A stretch of DNA of 13,847 bases from assembly GCA_023425905.1 (NCBI GenBank), contig JAFABT010000297.1, forward strand, positions 1 to 13,847. Reading direction: 5' to 3'. Positions 6,816 to 13,198 of this stretch are shown here, piece by piece. The notes beneath the pieces are model-generated. The model saw only the letters and a list, made by a program, of their open reading frames with translations, was not told the origin of the DNA and searched no databases. Source of the DNA: Actinomycetes bacterium. Lineage in GTDB: Bacteria > Actinomycetota > Actinomycetes > Actinomycetales > Cellulomonadaceae. Each line of letters opens with the position of its first letter. The first letter of the stretch is position 1. Position numbers and translations under genes: made by a program.

Positions 6816-7513
6816 AGCGAGTCTCCTTCGGTGCGGGGCTTGTCTGCGGTCTCGATGGGGTGATCGTTCTGCTCGAGCATGATCTTGACCCAGTTGCCGA
6901 GGATGCCGATCGTGCTCGAGTCCCACGACGCGCCGCATGCCCTGCACACGGCGACTAGTGGCGCCGTCCGCACCCGCAACTCCCCGACCACGCTGCACGC
7001 CATGCACGGCACGCGCGGCCGCCACGCCGGCGAGTCCCACCCTGTCGTGACCCGGGCCTCCGCCCACCACGACAGCACGTCCCGATCCAGAGCAGCGAGC
7101 AGGTCCGGACCGAGCTGGTGCGCACGAGCGGCGAGCATCTGAAGATCGGCCCTGGCCGTCGTCGGCCGTGCCTGCAGGTGGATCTCGACCCACTCACGCG
7201 CCTCCCTGCGGATCCGCTGCAGAGCGTCAACGGCCTCGAGCCTCGCGGCCGGCTTCGATTCATACCCCGCTGACCCCGACGACGGGCCGCTCGTCGCCGC
7301 CGTGACGCGGTCGAGCTGGACGAGGAGCGACGGGTGCTCGATCACGAGGGCCTCTCCTCGGAAGCGGTTCTTCTCCTCGTCCCACACGCGCTGGGTCTCT
7401 CTCGTCGTCGTCGGCCGAGTGAGTTCCTGCACGCGGTCGTCGATCCTCTCGACGAGCGCCTGCCTCACGGACGCGGACATCTCACGAGCCACCTGTTGAT
7501 CCTGCACGGCCAT
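6812..7513 (-). CDS. Conserved phage protein with C-terminal zinc ribbon
   Basis: I do not recognise a named family for this 233-aa protein. Residues 13-32 (SASVRQALVERIDDRVQELT) form a helix, and PSLLVQLDRV follows at 61-70. A helical middle runs to about residue 158. Near the C-terminus, CMAC at 170-173 and CRAC at 190-193 form a four-Cys site of the zinc-ribbon type with a beta-like stretch between. The tail is acidic. This could be a DNA- or protein-binding adaptor (inference). The ATG at 7513 shares one base with the preceding stop (TGATG); a TTG one codon upstream has GGGAGG at better spacing and is an alternative. It lies between the HNH/replication-like gene and the DUF6221 gene, overlapping both. 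Confidence 0.78.
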   Translation of the reverse strand: MAVQDQQVAREMSASVRQALVERIDDRVQELTRPTTTRETQRVWDEEKNRFRGEALVIEHPSLLVQLDRVTAATSGPSSGSAGYESKPAARLEAVDALQRIRREAREWVEIHLQARPTTARADLQMLAARAHQLGPDLLAALDRDVLSWWAEARVTTGWDSPAWRPRVPCMACSVVGELRVRTAPLVAVCRACGASWDSSTIGILGNWVKIMLEQNDHPIETADKPRTEGDSL

Positions 7514-8595
7514 CAAGCCTGCCCTCCCTGCTGCTGTCGAGACGATCCAGACCCACGACGACCACGCCTACCGCGACGCTCGCCCACACCCGAGCCCTCA
7601 CCAAGCCCGACCTCACCCACGCCAGACCCCGACCCGTCCCGACCCGACCCGGCAGGAGTAGTTCTGTCGGAGCCCGGTGGCGACTTATCGCCCGACTCCT
7701 GGGCGACTTCCGGCGGCACCGTCGCGGGCTGCGCGCTCGCGTCGCTGACCGGCGAGGCGGGTCGCACACCAGAGGGTGCGGGGTCCGCGCTCGCAGGCCG
7801 CGTCCGCAGCTGCTGCAGCTTGGCGAAGGTGGCCCGCGCGACGGCATCGCTGGACGGCGAGGCGGGTCGCACACCAGAGGGTGCGGGGTCCGCGCTCGCG
7901 CGCCGCGTCTGCGCTTGCTGCTGGGCCACCTGCGCGCCGGTGGTCGCTTCGGTGGGGTAGCCGTTGTCGGTGAGGTACTCGGCCGTCAGGGGGCCGTACA
8001 GCGGTGCTGCGGGGGCCGCACGGAGCGGGTGGTCGTCCTGCCACTGCGGGTTGTCCTGGCGGGCCGAGTTGCAGCCCTTACACGCGACGACCATCGTCGC
8101 GGGCGTCCCCGGCTGGCCAGGCTCGAGGTGGTCGAGCGTGCCCGTGCGCTTCGTCGTGCGACCACGCCACTGCACGACGACGCCGCACCACCGGCACTGA
8201 TCGCCGTCGCGGCGCAGCACCGGCACCTTGAGGGCGGGGTCGCGGGTGTCGTTTCGCTGCTGCCGCTCCCACTCGACCTCCTTGCGGAGTCTGATGTGGA
8301 TGAACTCGGGGTCCTCGAGCAGCTTCCACGACCGCATGCCGCGGTCCGTCGTCGCCTCGAACAGCCCTGACTTCACGCACAGACGCAGCAGCTCGTCGGT
8401 CCTCGCTCCCCCGATCATGTAGGCCGTGCCGGCGTCGATGACGTAGTCCGTCATGTGAGCGCCCGACTGGAACGCGCAGCGGAACACGAAGCCCGCGACC
8501 TCGTTCACCGTCCGCTCGTCCGCACGGCGATCTCCCGCGGTCCTCATGAGCGCGGGGTAGGTCGCGGCGTTGTCACCGCTCCTGATCCAGGGCAT
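7513..8595 (-). CDS. HNH endonuclease fused to replication-like N-terminus
   Basis: Residues 1-110 of this 360-aa protein (MPWIRSGDNAATYPAL, ERTVNEVAGFVFRCA, LEDPEFIHIRLRKEVEWERQ) match my memory of a conserved actinophage protein whose helical N-terminus resembles winged-helix replication or replisome-organiser proteins. This is from pattern only. Residues 128-180 form an HNH module: CRWC at 134-137, Asp155-His156 in TLDHLEPG, and ACKGCNSAR at 171-179 with Cys172, Cys175 and Asn176. After about 215 the protein is low-complexity, Pro/Ser/Gly-rich and basic at the end, with an exact internal repeat. The ATG at 8595 has GGAGG 11 bases upstream, slightly long. It follows the 25-aa Cys-rich gene by 33 bases. 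It may nick or cleave DNA during replication, or be a diverged binding protein. Confidence 0.85.
   Translation of the reverse strand: MPWIRSGDNAATYPALMRTAGDRRADERTVNEVAGFVFRCAFQSGAHMTDYVIDAGTAYMIGGARTDELLRLCVKSGLFEATTDRGMRSWKLLEDPEFIHIRLRKEVEWERQQRNDTRDPALKVPVLRRDGDQCRWCGVVVQWRGRTTKRTGTLDHLEPGQPGTPATMVVACKGCNSARQDNPQWQDDHPLRAAPAAPLYGPLTAEYLTDNGYPTEATTGAQVAQQQAQTRRASADPAPSGVRPASPSSDAVARATFAKLQQLRTRPASADPAPSGVRPASPVSDASAQPATVPPEVAQESGDKSPPGSDRTTPAGSGRDGSGSGVGEVGLGEGSGVGERRGRRGRRGSGSSRQQQGGQA
7750..7899. repeat. Two copies of a 45-bp direct repeat within a gene
   Basis: Bases 7750-7794 and 7855-7899 are identical over 45 positions, with a 105-base period. The repeat is in frame in the HNH/replication-like gene and encodes the peptide ASADPAPSGVRPASP twice (residues about 233-247 and 268-282), so the period is 35 codons. 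The spacer between copies is not repeated. Exact identity at the DNA level suggests a recent duplication or ongoing recombination. Confidence 0.9.
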
Positions 8596-8628
8596 GTGGC
8601 CTGGGACCTCCTTCGTCGTCGATCACGG

Positions 8629-8706
8629 TCAGTCACTGCAGCGGCACTCGCCGGTCTGCGGGTTGATCACGCCACCGCACGAGTCACACCGGATGGGCTG
8701 GTTCAT
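8629..8706 (-). CDS. 25-aa Cys-rich (zinc-knuckle-like) microprotein
   Basis: This short ORF encodes 25 residues beginning MNQPIRCDSCGG and ending ECRCSD. Cys7 and Cys10 (CxxC) plus Cys21 and Cys23 (CxC) make a plausible four-Cys metal site, the size of a single zinc knuckle. The strongest support for translation is the site before the ATG: GGGAGGTGAGG, a near-complete anti-16S complement, ends about seven bases upstream. That site overlaps the stop of the preceding gene (8714-8716), so the two are adjacent and probably coupled. The next gene begins 33 bases after its stop. The function is unknown. Such proteins may bind nucleic acid or a partner protein, but nothing here decides that. Confidence 0.72.
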   Translation of the reverse strand: MNQPIRCDSCGGVINPQTGECRCSD

Positions 8707-8713
8707 CGCTTCC

Positions 8714-9232
8714 TCACCTCCCTCCACCTCTCCGCGAGCGCCGGCGTGCTTCGTCGGCGGATCGCATTGCCTGGTACAGGGCTGTGGTCGAGCGCGGGGC
8801 CGGCGCCGGGGCCGGGGTTGGTTGGGCAGGCGCTGCGGGGTGGGAGGCCGTTTGGGCTCGACGCTCTGCGAGCTGCTTGAGCGTGGGGCCGGGGTTGGGT
8901 GGTGGTGGTGGGGGTGCGTGGGCGGCGCAGAGCCAGCCCGCGAGGAAGAACCGCGCTGCGCCGGGGCAGCCGTGGAGGCAGGGGCGCGACCTCGGCCCTG
9001 CCTGCGCGACGGGCTCGTCGTCGTGGGGCAGGAGCGCGGCAGTCGCGGTCCAAGTCGCCTCGGAGGGTGCGCGCTTGAGGCCGGCCGCCTTCCACGCGTT
9101 GCGACGGTGGCCGCCGCCAGCTGCGATGTCGTCTCGACGCAGCCCGAGGCGCGCGCTCGCCGCGGCGAGCGCCTCGGCCTTGATGTCGCGCTGCTGCTCG
9201 GCGTAGGGGGTGTGGGCGTAGTCGGGCGTCAT
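8714..9232 (-). CDS. Phage protein with CxxxC-CxxH zinc-finger motif
   Basis: This 172-aa protein has no name I recognise. The N-terminus (MTPDYAHTPYAEQQRDIKAEALAAASARLG) is helical. At about 85-105, CLHGCPGAARFFLAGWLCAAH has Cys85, Cys89, Cys102 and His105, a metal-binding pattern often seen in small actinophage and integrative-element proteins. A run of six Pro follows at 107-112, then a Pro/Ala-rich linker and a very basic end (EARRRSRRGGGR) that could contact nucleic acid. The frame is open 31 codons further upstream, but ATG at 9232 overlaps the previous stop as ATGA. Its ribosome-binding site is weak, so coupling is likely. It lies just before the 25-aa Cys-rich gene. Confidence 0.75.
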   Translation of the reverse strand: MTPDYAHTPYAEQQRDIKAEALAAASARLGLRRDDIAAGGGHRRNAWKAAGLKRAPSEATWTATAALLPHDDEPVAQAGPRSRPCLHGCPGAARFFLAGWLCAAHAPPPPPPNPGPTLKQLAERRAQTASHPAAPAQPTPAPAPAPRSTTALYQAMRSADEARRRSRRGGGR

Positions 9233-9708
9233 CGGGTCGCTGCTTCGCCCCGGGCCAGCGCACGGACGTAAGCGAGGACACCAAAGAGGGCCGCCTCCAT
9301 TGGGGCGCTGCTCCCCACCCGCCATGCAGCGGCGTAGCCCGCTCGGTACACCTCGGCAAGCTCGGTCAGGTCCGGCGTTGTCACCCGGTCGTCAGCGGCG
9401 GTGCTGGCAGCCACGAACGCCTGAACGGCCTGCTGGACGTCCGCGCCCGTATAAGGCACCCGCGCGATGAGGTCGTGCGCAGCCCGCAGCCGCTCGACCT
9501 CAGCGATGAGGGCGAGGACCGTGTCGGCGTGATCGTTCTCCGTGGAGTCGCCCCAGGCGTGCATGTCCTCGAACATCTCGGGGTGGCGCACCCCGAGCAG
9601 GCCGCACCCGCCGTTCAGTTCGAGCATCCGGGCGTAGGCGGCAGCCTGCCGCTCGGCCCGGGCCCGGATCGCGTCCAGGTCGAGCGGTTCGCGCATCTCG
9701 TCAGCCAC
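9229..9708 (-). CDS. Conserved phage protein, helical, unknown function
   Basis: This 159-aa protein is mostly alpha-helical. The opening PLDLDAIRARAERQ (about 8-21) and the later DTVLALIAEVERLRAAHDLI (62-81) follow a pattern common in small actinobacterial phage proteins: an N-terminal helix, a variable region, then a coiled-coil-like helix. Here the variable region carries a short Gly/Cys segment (ELNGGCGLLGVRHPEMFEDMHAWGD). The C-terminal third is a second helical part. No catalytic motif was seen. The start is unclear: GTG at 9717, GTG at 9708 or ATG at 9696 are all in frame. I chose 9708, which overlaps the upstream gene by eight bases and follows GGTGGGACCC. Its stop overlaps the next start as ATGA. 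Confidence 0.7.
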   Translation of the reverse strand: MADEMREPLDLDAIRARAERQAAAYARMLELNGGCGLLGVRHPEMFEDMHAWGDSTENDHADTVLALIAEVERLRAAHDLIARVPYTGADVQQAVQAFVAASTAADDRVTTPDLTELAEVYRAGYAAAWRVGSSAPMEAALFGVLAYVRALARGEAATR

Positions 9709-10174
9709 GGGTCCCACCGCCCTCGATCAGGAGCGGCGCGACCTGGCCCGTCTCGTAGGCGATCGCGACGGCCGGCAGGACGTCCTCAGCCACCGTGCGA
9801 CCGGACGGCAGCACCGTGTGCGGGAGGAACTCGGTCTCGAACGAGACGATCCCTGCCTCGACGCCCGCGAGCTTCGCCTTCACCATGAGCGCGAGTGCGC
9901 GCCACCGCTGCCGGGCGGCCTGCTCGTAGGCGGCCTCGGCGGCCGTCACCGTGCGGGCGCCACGGGAGTGGTGCGTGAACTCCCTCGACTGCCGGTCTGG
10001 GAGCTGGAGGACGAACCGGATGCGTCGGCCGCCCATGGCGAACGCGATCGCGGCCCGGCCCTCCTCCCACCCGTAGGTGAATGACGTCGCGCCGTAGCGG
10101 GTGAGCGTGCGCTCGATCTCGGCCCGGGACCGATCGGACGAGACGTCAGTCGTCGCGGCGTAGCGCGCGTTCAT
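9701..10174 (-). CDS. Conserved actinophage protein, unknown function
   Basis: This 157-aa protein resembles a set of uncharacterised proteins I associate with phage early regions; I know no function for them. Features are YAATTDVSSDRSRAEIERTL at 5-24, RYGATSF at 26-32, an antiparallel-looking AIAFAMGGRRIRFVLQLPD at 42-60, then a long helix EQAARQRWRALALMVKAKL at 84-102, and VEAGIVSFETEFLPHTVLPSG at 105-125. The sheet-then-helix layout suggests a compact domain. The frame extends 52 codons upstream in shadow sequence, but ATG at 10174 overlaps the prior stop as ATGA and has GAGGTGA five bases before it, a strong site. No metal or nucleotide-binding motif is visible. Confidence 0.78.
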   Translation of the reverse strand: MNARYAATTDVSSDRSRAEIERTLTRYGATSFTYGWEEGRAAIAFAMGGRRIRFVLQLPDRQSREFTHHSRGARTVTAAEAAYEQAARQRWRALALMVKAKLAGVEAGIVSFETEFLPHTVLPSGRTVAEDVLPAVAIAYETGQVAPLLIEGGGTRG

Positions 10175-10548
10175 CGCGTCACCTCGCGGACGGCGTCGCA
10201 CTTGTAGACCCAGTAGGCCCGAGCCGCCCAGGTGCCAGTGCTGCGCGGGTCTCCCAGCGCCTTGGCTGCCTTCGCGGCGGCCTCCTTGACGTCCGCCGCG
10301 CGGACTGTGATTGACCGGGCTCGGTCCCACCGCGTGACGTAGTAGCCGTCGCGGTCGGCGGATGTGAGGTGCAGGTCGAACTCGAACTCCGGCTCAGGCT
10401 GGTTGGCCGCCCGCAGCCGCTCGGCCTCCTGTACCAGCGCGTCACGCTGGGCCACGACCGCGGCCTCGTTGAACGCGCCACAGCGCGAGCACCAATCCCC
10501 TGCCTCGTGCTCGCTGTACTCGCCAGCGCCGCTGATGCAGGTGCTCAT
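10171..10548 (-). CDS. Phage protein with N-terminal Cys/His metal motif
   Basis: This 125-aa protein is not recognised by name. The N-terminus has Cys4, His14, Cys20 and Cys23 (pattern EHEAGDWCSRCGAF), a likely small zinc site. A coiled-coil-like helix follows at about 28-46 (AAVVAQRDALVQEAERLRAA), then a stretch with beta character (FEFDLHLTSADRDGYYVTRW), an alanine-rich helix (VKEAAAKAAKAL), and the end AYWVYKCDAVREV. An upstream in-frame extension of 18 codons was rejected because ATG at 10548 overlaps the preceding stop as ATGA. The ribosome-binding site is weak, so translation is probably coupled to the upstream gene. Its own stop overlaps the next start. Confidence 0.73.
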   Translation of the reverse strand: MSTCISGAGEYSEHEAGDWCSRCGAFNEAAVVAQRDALVQEAERLRAANQPEPEFEFDLHLTSADRDGYYVTRWDRARSITVRAADVKEAAAKAAKALGDPRSTGTWAARAYWVYKCDAVREVTR

Positions 10549-11117
10549 CTGTGGCCCCACACCATCGTGACCGGCACTGCGTCGATCGCCTCGGGGTCGC
10601 ACCGGGTGAGGTGCTCGCCGCTGGGCGAGACCTGGGCCCAGCCGTGCTGCACCTGCTCGGCGGTGTGCGGCTCGGAGTCTGCGCCGGACGCGAGGACGTC
10701 GTACTGATGAACCAGCGACACGAACGTCGCATGGTCCTGATGCCCCGGGCCGGTGATGCAGCCGCTCTCGTCCTCGATGAACGGGAACCAGTGCGTCGCG
10801 TCATACCTGTGGGTCAGCAAGCCCAGGTCAACAGGTAAGGGCGCCCCGAGCTCGGTCGACAACGCTGGGGTGTCGAAGCCGGTGAGCGCCTGGGGGCCGC
10901 CGAGAGCGACGAGCGCTGCACGCAGGTTCCGCACCTCCTCTTCCGCCCGGCCGAGCTCGTGTGCTGCCTCGAAGAGGCGCGAGCGTGCTCGCGCCACCTC
11001 CGATCGGTGCGCATGGACCGACCCGCGGCCAGCGAGCGCCGGGTCGAGGCTGGTGGCCTCCTGGAGTGCGTACTGGAGGCGGCGGATCGCCGCGTTGTCG
11101 TGCGGATTCGCGTTCAC
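10545..11117 (-). CDS. Phage protein with coiled coil, unknown function
   Basis: This 190-aa protein has a helical N-terminal half with a predicted coiled coil at about 36-70 (RSEVARARSRLFEAAHELGR, then EEEVRNLRAALVAL). The second half is different in character: DLGLLTHRYDATHWFPFIED at 97-116, GHQDHATFVSLVHQYDVLA at 125-143, and HLTRCDPEAIDAVPVTMVWG near the end. It contains several His and aromatic residues but no catalytic signature I recognise. The open frame runs about 250 codons further upstream in Arg/Pro/Ser-rich shadow sequence. GTG at 11117 overlaps the upstream stop as GTGA and has AGAGGA about seven bases before it, so I use that start. Confidence 0.75.
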   Translation of the reverse strand: MNANPHDNAAIRRLQYALQEATSLDPALAGRGSVHAHRSEVARARSRLFEAAHELGRAEEEVRNLRAALVALGGPQALTGFDTPALSTELGAPLPVDLGLLTHRYDATHWFPFIEDESGCITGPGHQDHATFVSLVHQYDVLASGADSEPHTAEQVQHGWAQVSPSGEHLTRCDPEAIDAVPVTMVWGHR

Positions 11118-11422
11118 AGGTGAGTCCTCTCGGGTGCGAGGTGGGGCGAGGTGGTCAGCAGCCGCGCGAGCAACCGGATCTGCCACGACTGCAGCGCCCC
11201 GCTGTCCGCGAGCGCCGCGAGTGCGTCGAGGGTGTCGGCGTTGTGGCGGGCGAGGCGGCGCAGGGTGCGGGTGCGGTCGAGGGCGTCGCGGAGGCGGCGG
11301 GCTCGGCCGGGCTGGGTGTGCAGCTCGTCGACGGCGGCGAGCGTGGGGGTCGTGCCCTGGCGGCCGGGGGCCTGGTTCGGGCTCTTCAGGGCGGGGCGGA
11401 TGCCCTTGGGCCGGTTCGTCAT
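11114..11422 (-). CDS. Small basic phage protein, unknown function
   Basis: This 102-aa protein is Arg-rich and predicted helical after residue 28. The N-terminal 25 residues (MTNRPKGIRPALKSPNQAPG) are basic and probably disordered. The rest (RARRLRDALDRTRTLRRLAR, then DTLDALAALADSGALQSWQI) has amphipathic helices that could support DNA binding or self-association, but no defined helix-turn-helix was confirmed. The ATG at 11422 shares one base with the preceding stop (TGATG). The stop overlaps the next start as GTGA. It is accepted because of its tight fit between the MazG-like gene and the coiled-coil gene. Confidence 0.65.
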   Translation of the reverse strand: MTNRPKGIRPALKSPNQAPGRQGTTPTLAAVDELHTQPGRARRLRDALDRTRTLRRLARHNADTLDALAALADSGALQSWQIRLLARLLTTSPHLAPERTHL

Positions 11423-11994
11423 CAGACGCTCGCTTTCTCGAAGTGCTCGTCGGCGAGGTGGTGCCGGCTGCCGCAGTGGCAGCGGCCAGACGGTGGCTCA
11501 GCAGCGAGCCGAGTCGCGCGTCGCTCGAGCTGCTTCGTCGTGACGATGCGCCCCCCGCCCTGGCCGGGCTGGATGGTCCAGCGGTCCTCACCCGGGCGGG
11601 GCTCGATCGTGGCGGTGTGATCGGCGACGAGGTGTCGAGCAGCCTCGAGCAGCACTTCGACGCGGTCGTCGATCGCTTCGATCCACTGGACGGTGACGGC
11701 GGCGACCTGGACGAGCTCGGCGCGCAGGCGCAGGGGGTCGGCCTCGGCGAGGGCTTCGAAGACCTCCTCGAGGAGGATGTGGGCGAACGCGATGTCGCCG
11801 GTCTTGACCCGCTCGTAGACCATGCCGCGGGCGACGTTGGCGAGGGTCCGAGCGGCACCGTCGAAGCGCCAACCAACGTGAGGGCCAGTGCCGTCGGGCA
11901 GGTGCGCCTGGTCGCCGTGCTTGGCGTACTGCTCGTGGCGCTCGGTGGCGACCTCGCGGAGCACGGCCAGGGTCTGCGTGCCGGGGGCGGTCAT
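11422..11994 (-). CDS. MazG-like nucleotide pyrophosphohydrolase
   Basis: This 190-aa protein resembles phage members of the all-alpha NTP pyrophosphohydrolase (MazG-like) superfamily, which hydrolyse (d)NTPs to monophosphates and can alter nucleotide pools or alarmone levels in the infected cell. Family-like parts are ATERHEQYAKHGDQ at 16-29, LPDGTG at 32-37, and HILLEEVFEALAE at 72-84 with Glu76, Glu77 and Glu80. RAELVQVAAVTVQWIEAID at 91-109 supplies Glu93. The usual ExxD second half reads ELVQ here, so Gln replaces the Asp. A C-terminal extension ends in RCHCGSRHHLADEH (171-184), a possible extra metal site. An upstream extension of the frame was rejected: ATG at 11994 overlaps the clamp-like gene's stop as ATGA. 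Confidence 0.78.
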   Translation of the reverse strand: MTAPGTQTLAVLREVATERHEQYAKHGDQAHLPDGTGPHVGWRFDGAARTLANVARGMVYERVKTGDIAFAHILLEEVFEALAEADPLRLRAELVQVAAVTVQWIEAIDDRVEVLLEAARHLVADHTATIEPRPGEDRWTIQPGQGGGRIVTTKQLERRATRLAAEPPSGRCHCGSRHHLADEHFEKASV

Positions 11995-12806
11995 GAGTCG
12001 TCTCGCACGACGGTGAGGGTGCGGGCGGTGGCGCCGTGCTCGGTCGGGTCGTCGCTTGTAGGCGGCGTCGTCGGGGCGGGGCGCTTGTGGCGGGCGTAGA
12101 TCGCGGCCCACTCGTGGTCGGTCTCGCGGTCGTCGGTCTGGTTCTGGGGCGTGAGGGTCCCTGCGGAGCGGAGCGAGGCTCCGACGAACCGGCTCCCGCA
12201 CGAGGCCCGGACCCGGAGTGAGGCCACCTTGCCGTCGTCGACGGCAAGGACATCGAGGCGGAGCACGCCAGCCCAGGCCTTTGCGGAGTTGAGCAGCGGG
12301 ACGAGGTGCGCGGCGGGCACCCTCGCGGCCTGGTGGTGCGCGAGCGGCATGCCCGAGAGGGCCTCGAGGGTGCGGGGCACGTCGGGGTACTGGTCGACCG
12401 TGCCCGCGGGCACGATGCGGCCGGTGGTGAGCGACTGCCCCTCGAGCATCTCGCCGACCTCGGTGAAGGTCACGAACTCGGGGCCGATCTCCCAGCGCAG
12501 GGCGCCGTCGGCCCACATCATGCGCGCGTCGAGGTTGGTCGGGCCCCGGAACACCGCGAGCATCGCCCGCAGTGCCGTAGTGGGCATGTCCCAGCTGCCG
12601 AGCTCGCCGTCGAGGTGGTCGGTGACCGGGACGGTTCCCAGGCCGACGGTGGCGTGGTCGGTGGCCCAAGCGACGAGCGCGTCAGGCGCGAGCTCGAAGC
12701 GCACCCGGCCCATGAGCGGGGTGTCGTCGGACTCCTTGCCGGCGTGAGGAAGGAGCGAGGCGATCAGCGCGCGGGCGTCGCCGCGGGTGGTCTCGAACGC
12801 GATCAC
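11991..12806 (-). CDS. Possible DNA sliding-clamp-like protein
   Basis: This 271-aa protein is rich in alternating beta-strand segments and short helices. Examples are RVRFELAPDALVAWATDHAT at 34-53, LGSWDMPTTALRAMLAVF at 69-86, GALRWEIGPEFVTFTEVGE at 101-119, and later ARVPAAHLVPLLNSAKA and LRLDVLAVDDGKVASLRVRA at 161-201. This repeating helix-on-sheet pattern resembles DnaN-type beta clamps, which tether DNA polymerase to DNA, and small clamp-like proteins occur in actinophage replication modules. I cannot confirm the fold by eye. The last 50 residues are charged and likely disordered. GTG at 12806 overlaps the previous stop (GTGA) and has GGAGGTGA five bases upstream, one of the best sites here. 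No polymerase gene lies in the window. Confidence 0.55.
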   Translation of the reverse strand: MIAFETTRGDARALIASLLPHAGKESDDTPLMGRVRFELAPDALVAWATDHATVGLGTVPVTDHLDGELGSWDMPTTALRAMLAVFRGPTNLDARMMWADGALRWEIGPEFVTFTEVGEMLEGQSLTTGRIVPAGTVDQYPDVPRTLEALSGMPLAHHQAARVPAAHLVPLLNSAKAWAGVLRLDVLAVDDGKVASLRVRASCGSRFVGASLRSAGTLTPQNQTDDRETDHEWAAIYARHKRPAPTTPPTSDDPTEHGATARTLTVVRDDS

Positions 12807-13198
12807 CGGGTCACCTCCGCGGTCTCTGCGATGACGCCGCGCACCGCGCCCCGCACGACGCGCATGTCGTGGTCGGTGAGGTCGGTCCGGCGGTAGCGCA
12901 GCGCGGTCGCCAGATCAGCCACGGCCAGCAGGACCGCGGCGAGCGCCCCGTACTCCCCCGGGCCACCCAGGCGCTCGTGCACCTCGGCCGGCGCGATCGA
13001 GTACCGGGCCGCCAGCACGTCGACGGCAGCCGACATCGCTGACGGGGAGACCTCGGCCGCAGACGGCGGGGCATCCGCGAGCGTCGCGGTGCGTTCGGCC
13101 AGCCTCGTTCGGGCGGAGAGGGTGCCGGACACGGCGGGGTCAGGGTGGGTGGCTATGGCGGCGAGCTCGTGCAGGGTCGCGTCGGTCGGGGTGGTCAT
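12803..13198 (-). CDS. Helical phage protein, unknown function
   Basis: This 131-aa protein has no motif I recognise. It is Ala-rich and predicted mainly helical: LHELAAIATHPD at 9-20, ARTRLAERTATLAD at 29-42, MSAAVDVLAARYSIAP at 55-70, and EYGALAAVLLAVADLATALRY at 82-102. The C-terminus (LTDHDMRVVRGAVRGVIAET) is a further helix. The AVLLAVADLATAL stretch is hydrophobic but short, and more likely a buried helix than a membrane segment. A 16-codon upstream extension was rejected: ATG at 13198 overlaps the ParB-like stop as ATGA and has AGAGGA eight bases upstream. It lies between the ParB-like and clamp-like genes and may be part of the replication cassette by position only. Confidence 0.72.
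   Translation of the reverse strand: MTTPTDATLHELAAIATHPDPAVSGTLSARTRLAERTATLADAPPSAAEVSPSAMSAAVDVLAARYSIAPAEVHERLGGPGEYGALAAVLLAVADLATALRYRRTDLTDHDMRVVRGAVRGVIAETAEVTR

Noticed and set aside
6815..7193. Upstream extension of the DUF6221 gene
   Set aside because: It overlaps the 233-aa zinc-ribbon gene in another frame and has no family similarity; GTG at 6815 is the coupled start.
7750..7899. CRISPR-like repeat
   Set aside because: There are only two copies, in frame within a coding sequence, with no further units or cas genes.
11117..11876. Upstream extension of the 190-aa coiled-coil gene
   Set aside because: The extra residues are Ser/Arg/Pro-rich shadow sequence of the MazG-like and 102-aa genes; the GTGA overlap start with AGAGGA fits better.
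10753..12099. Plus-strand 448-codon ORF in the early region
   Set aside because: It lies opposite four tightly overlapping minus-strand genes, and its composition is low-complexity Gly/Arg/Ala.
11994..12669. Upstream extension of the MazG-like gene
   Set aside because: It is an out-of-frame reading of the clamp-like gene, dense in Arg and Pro, while the ATGA junction marks the natural start.
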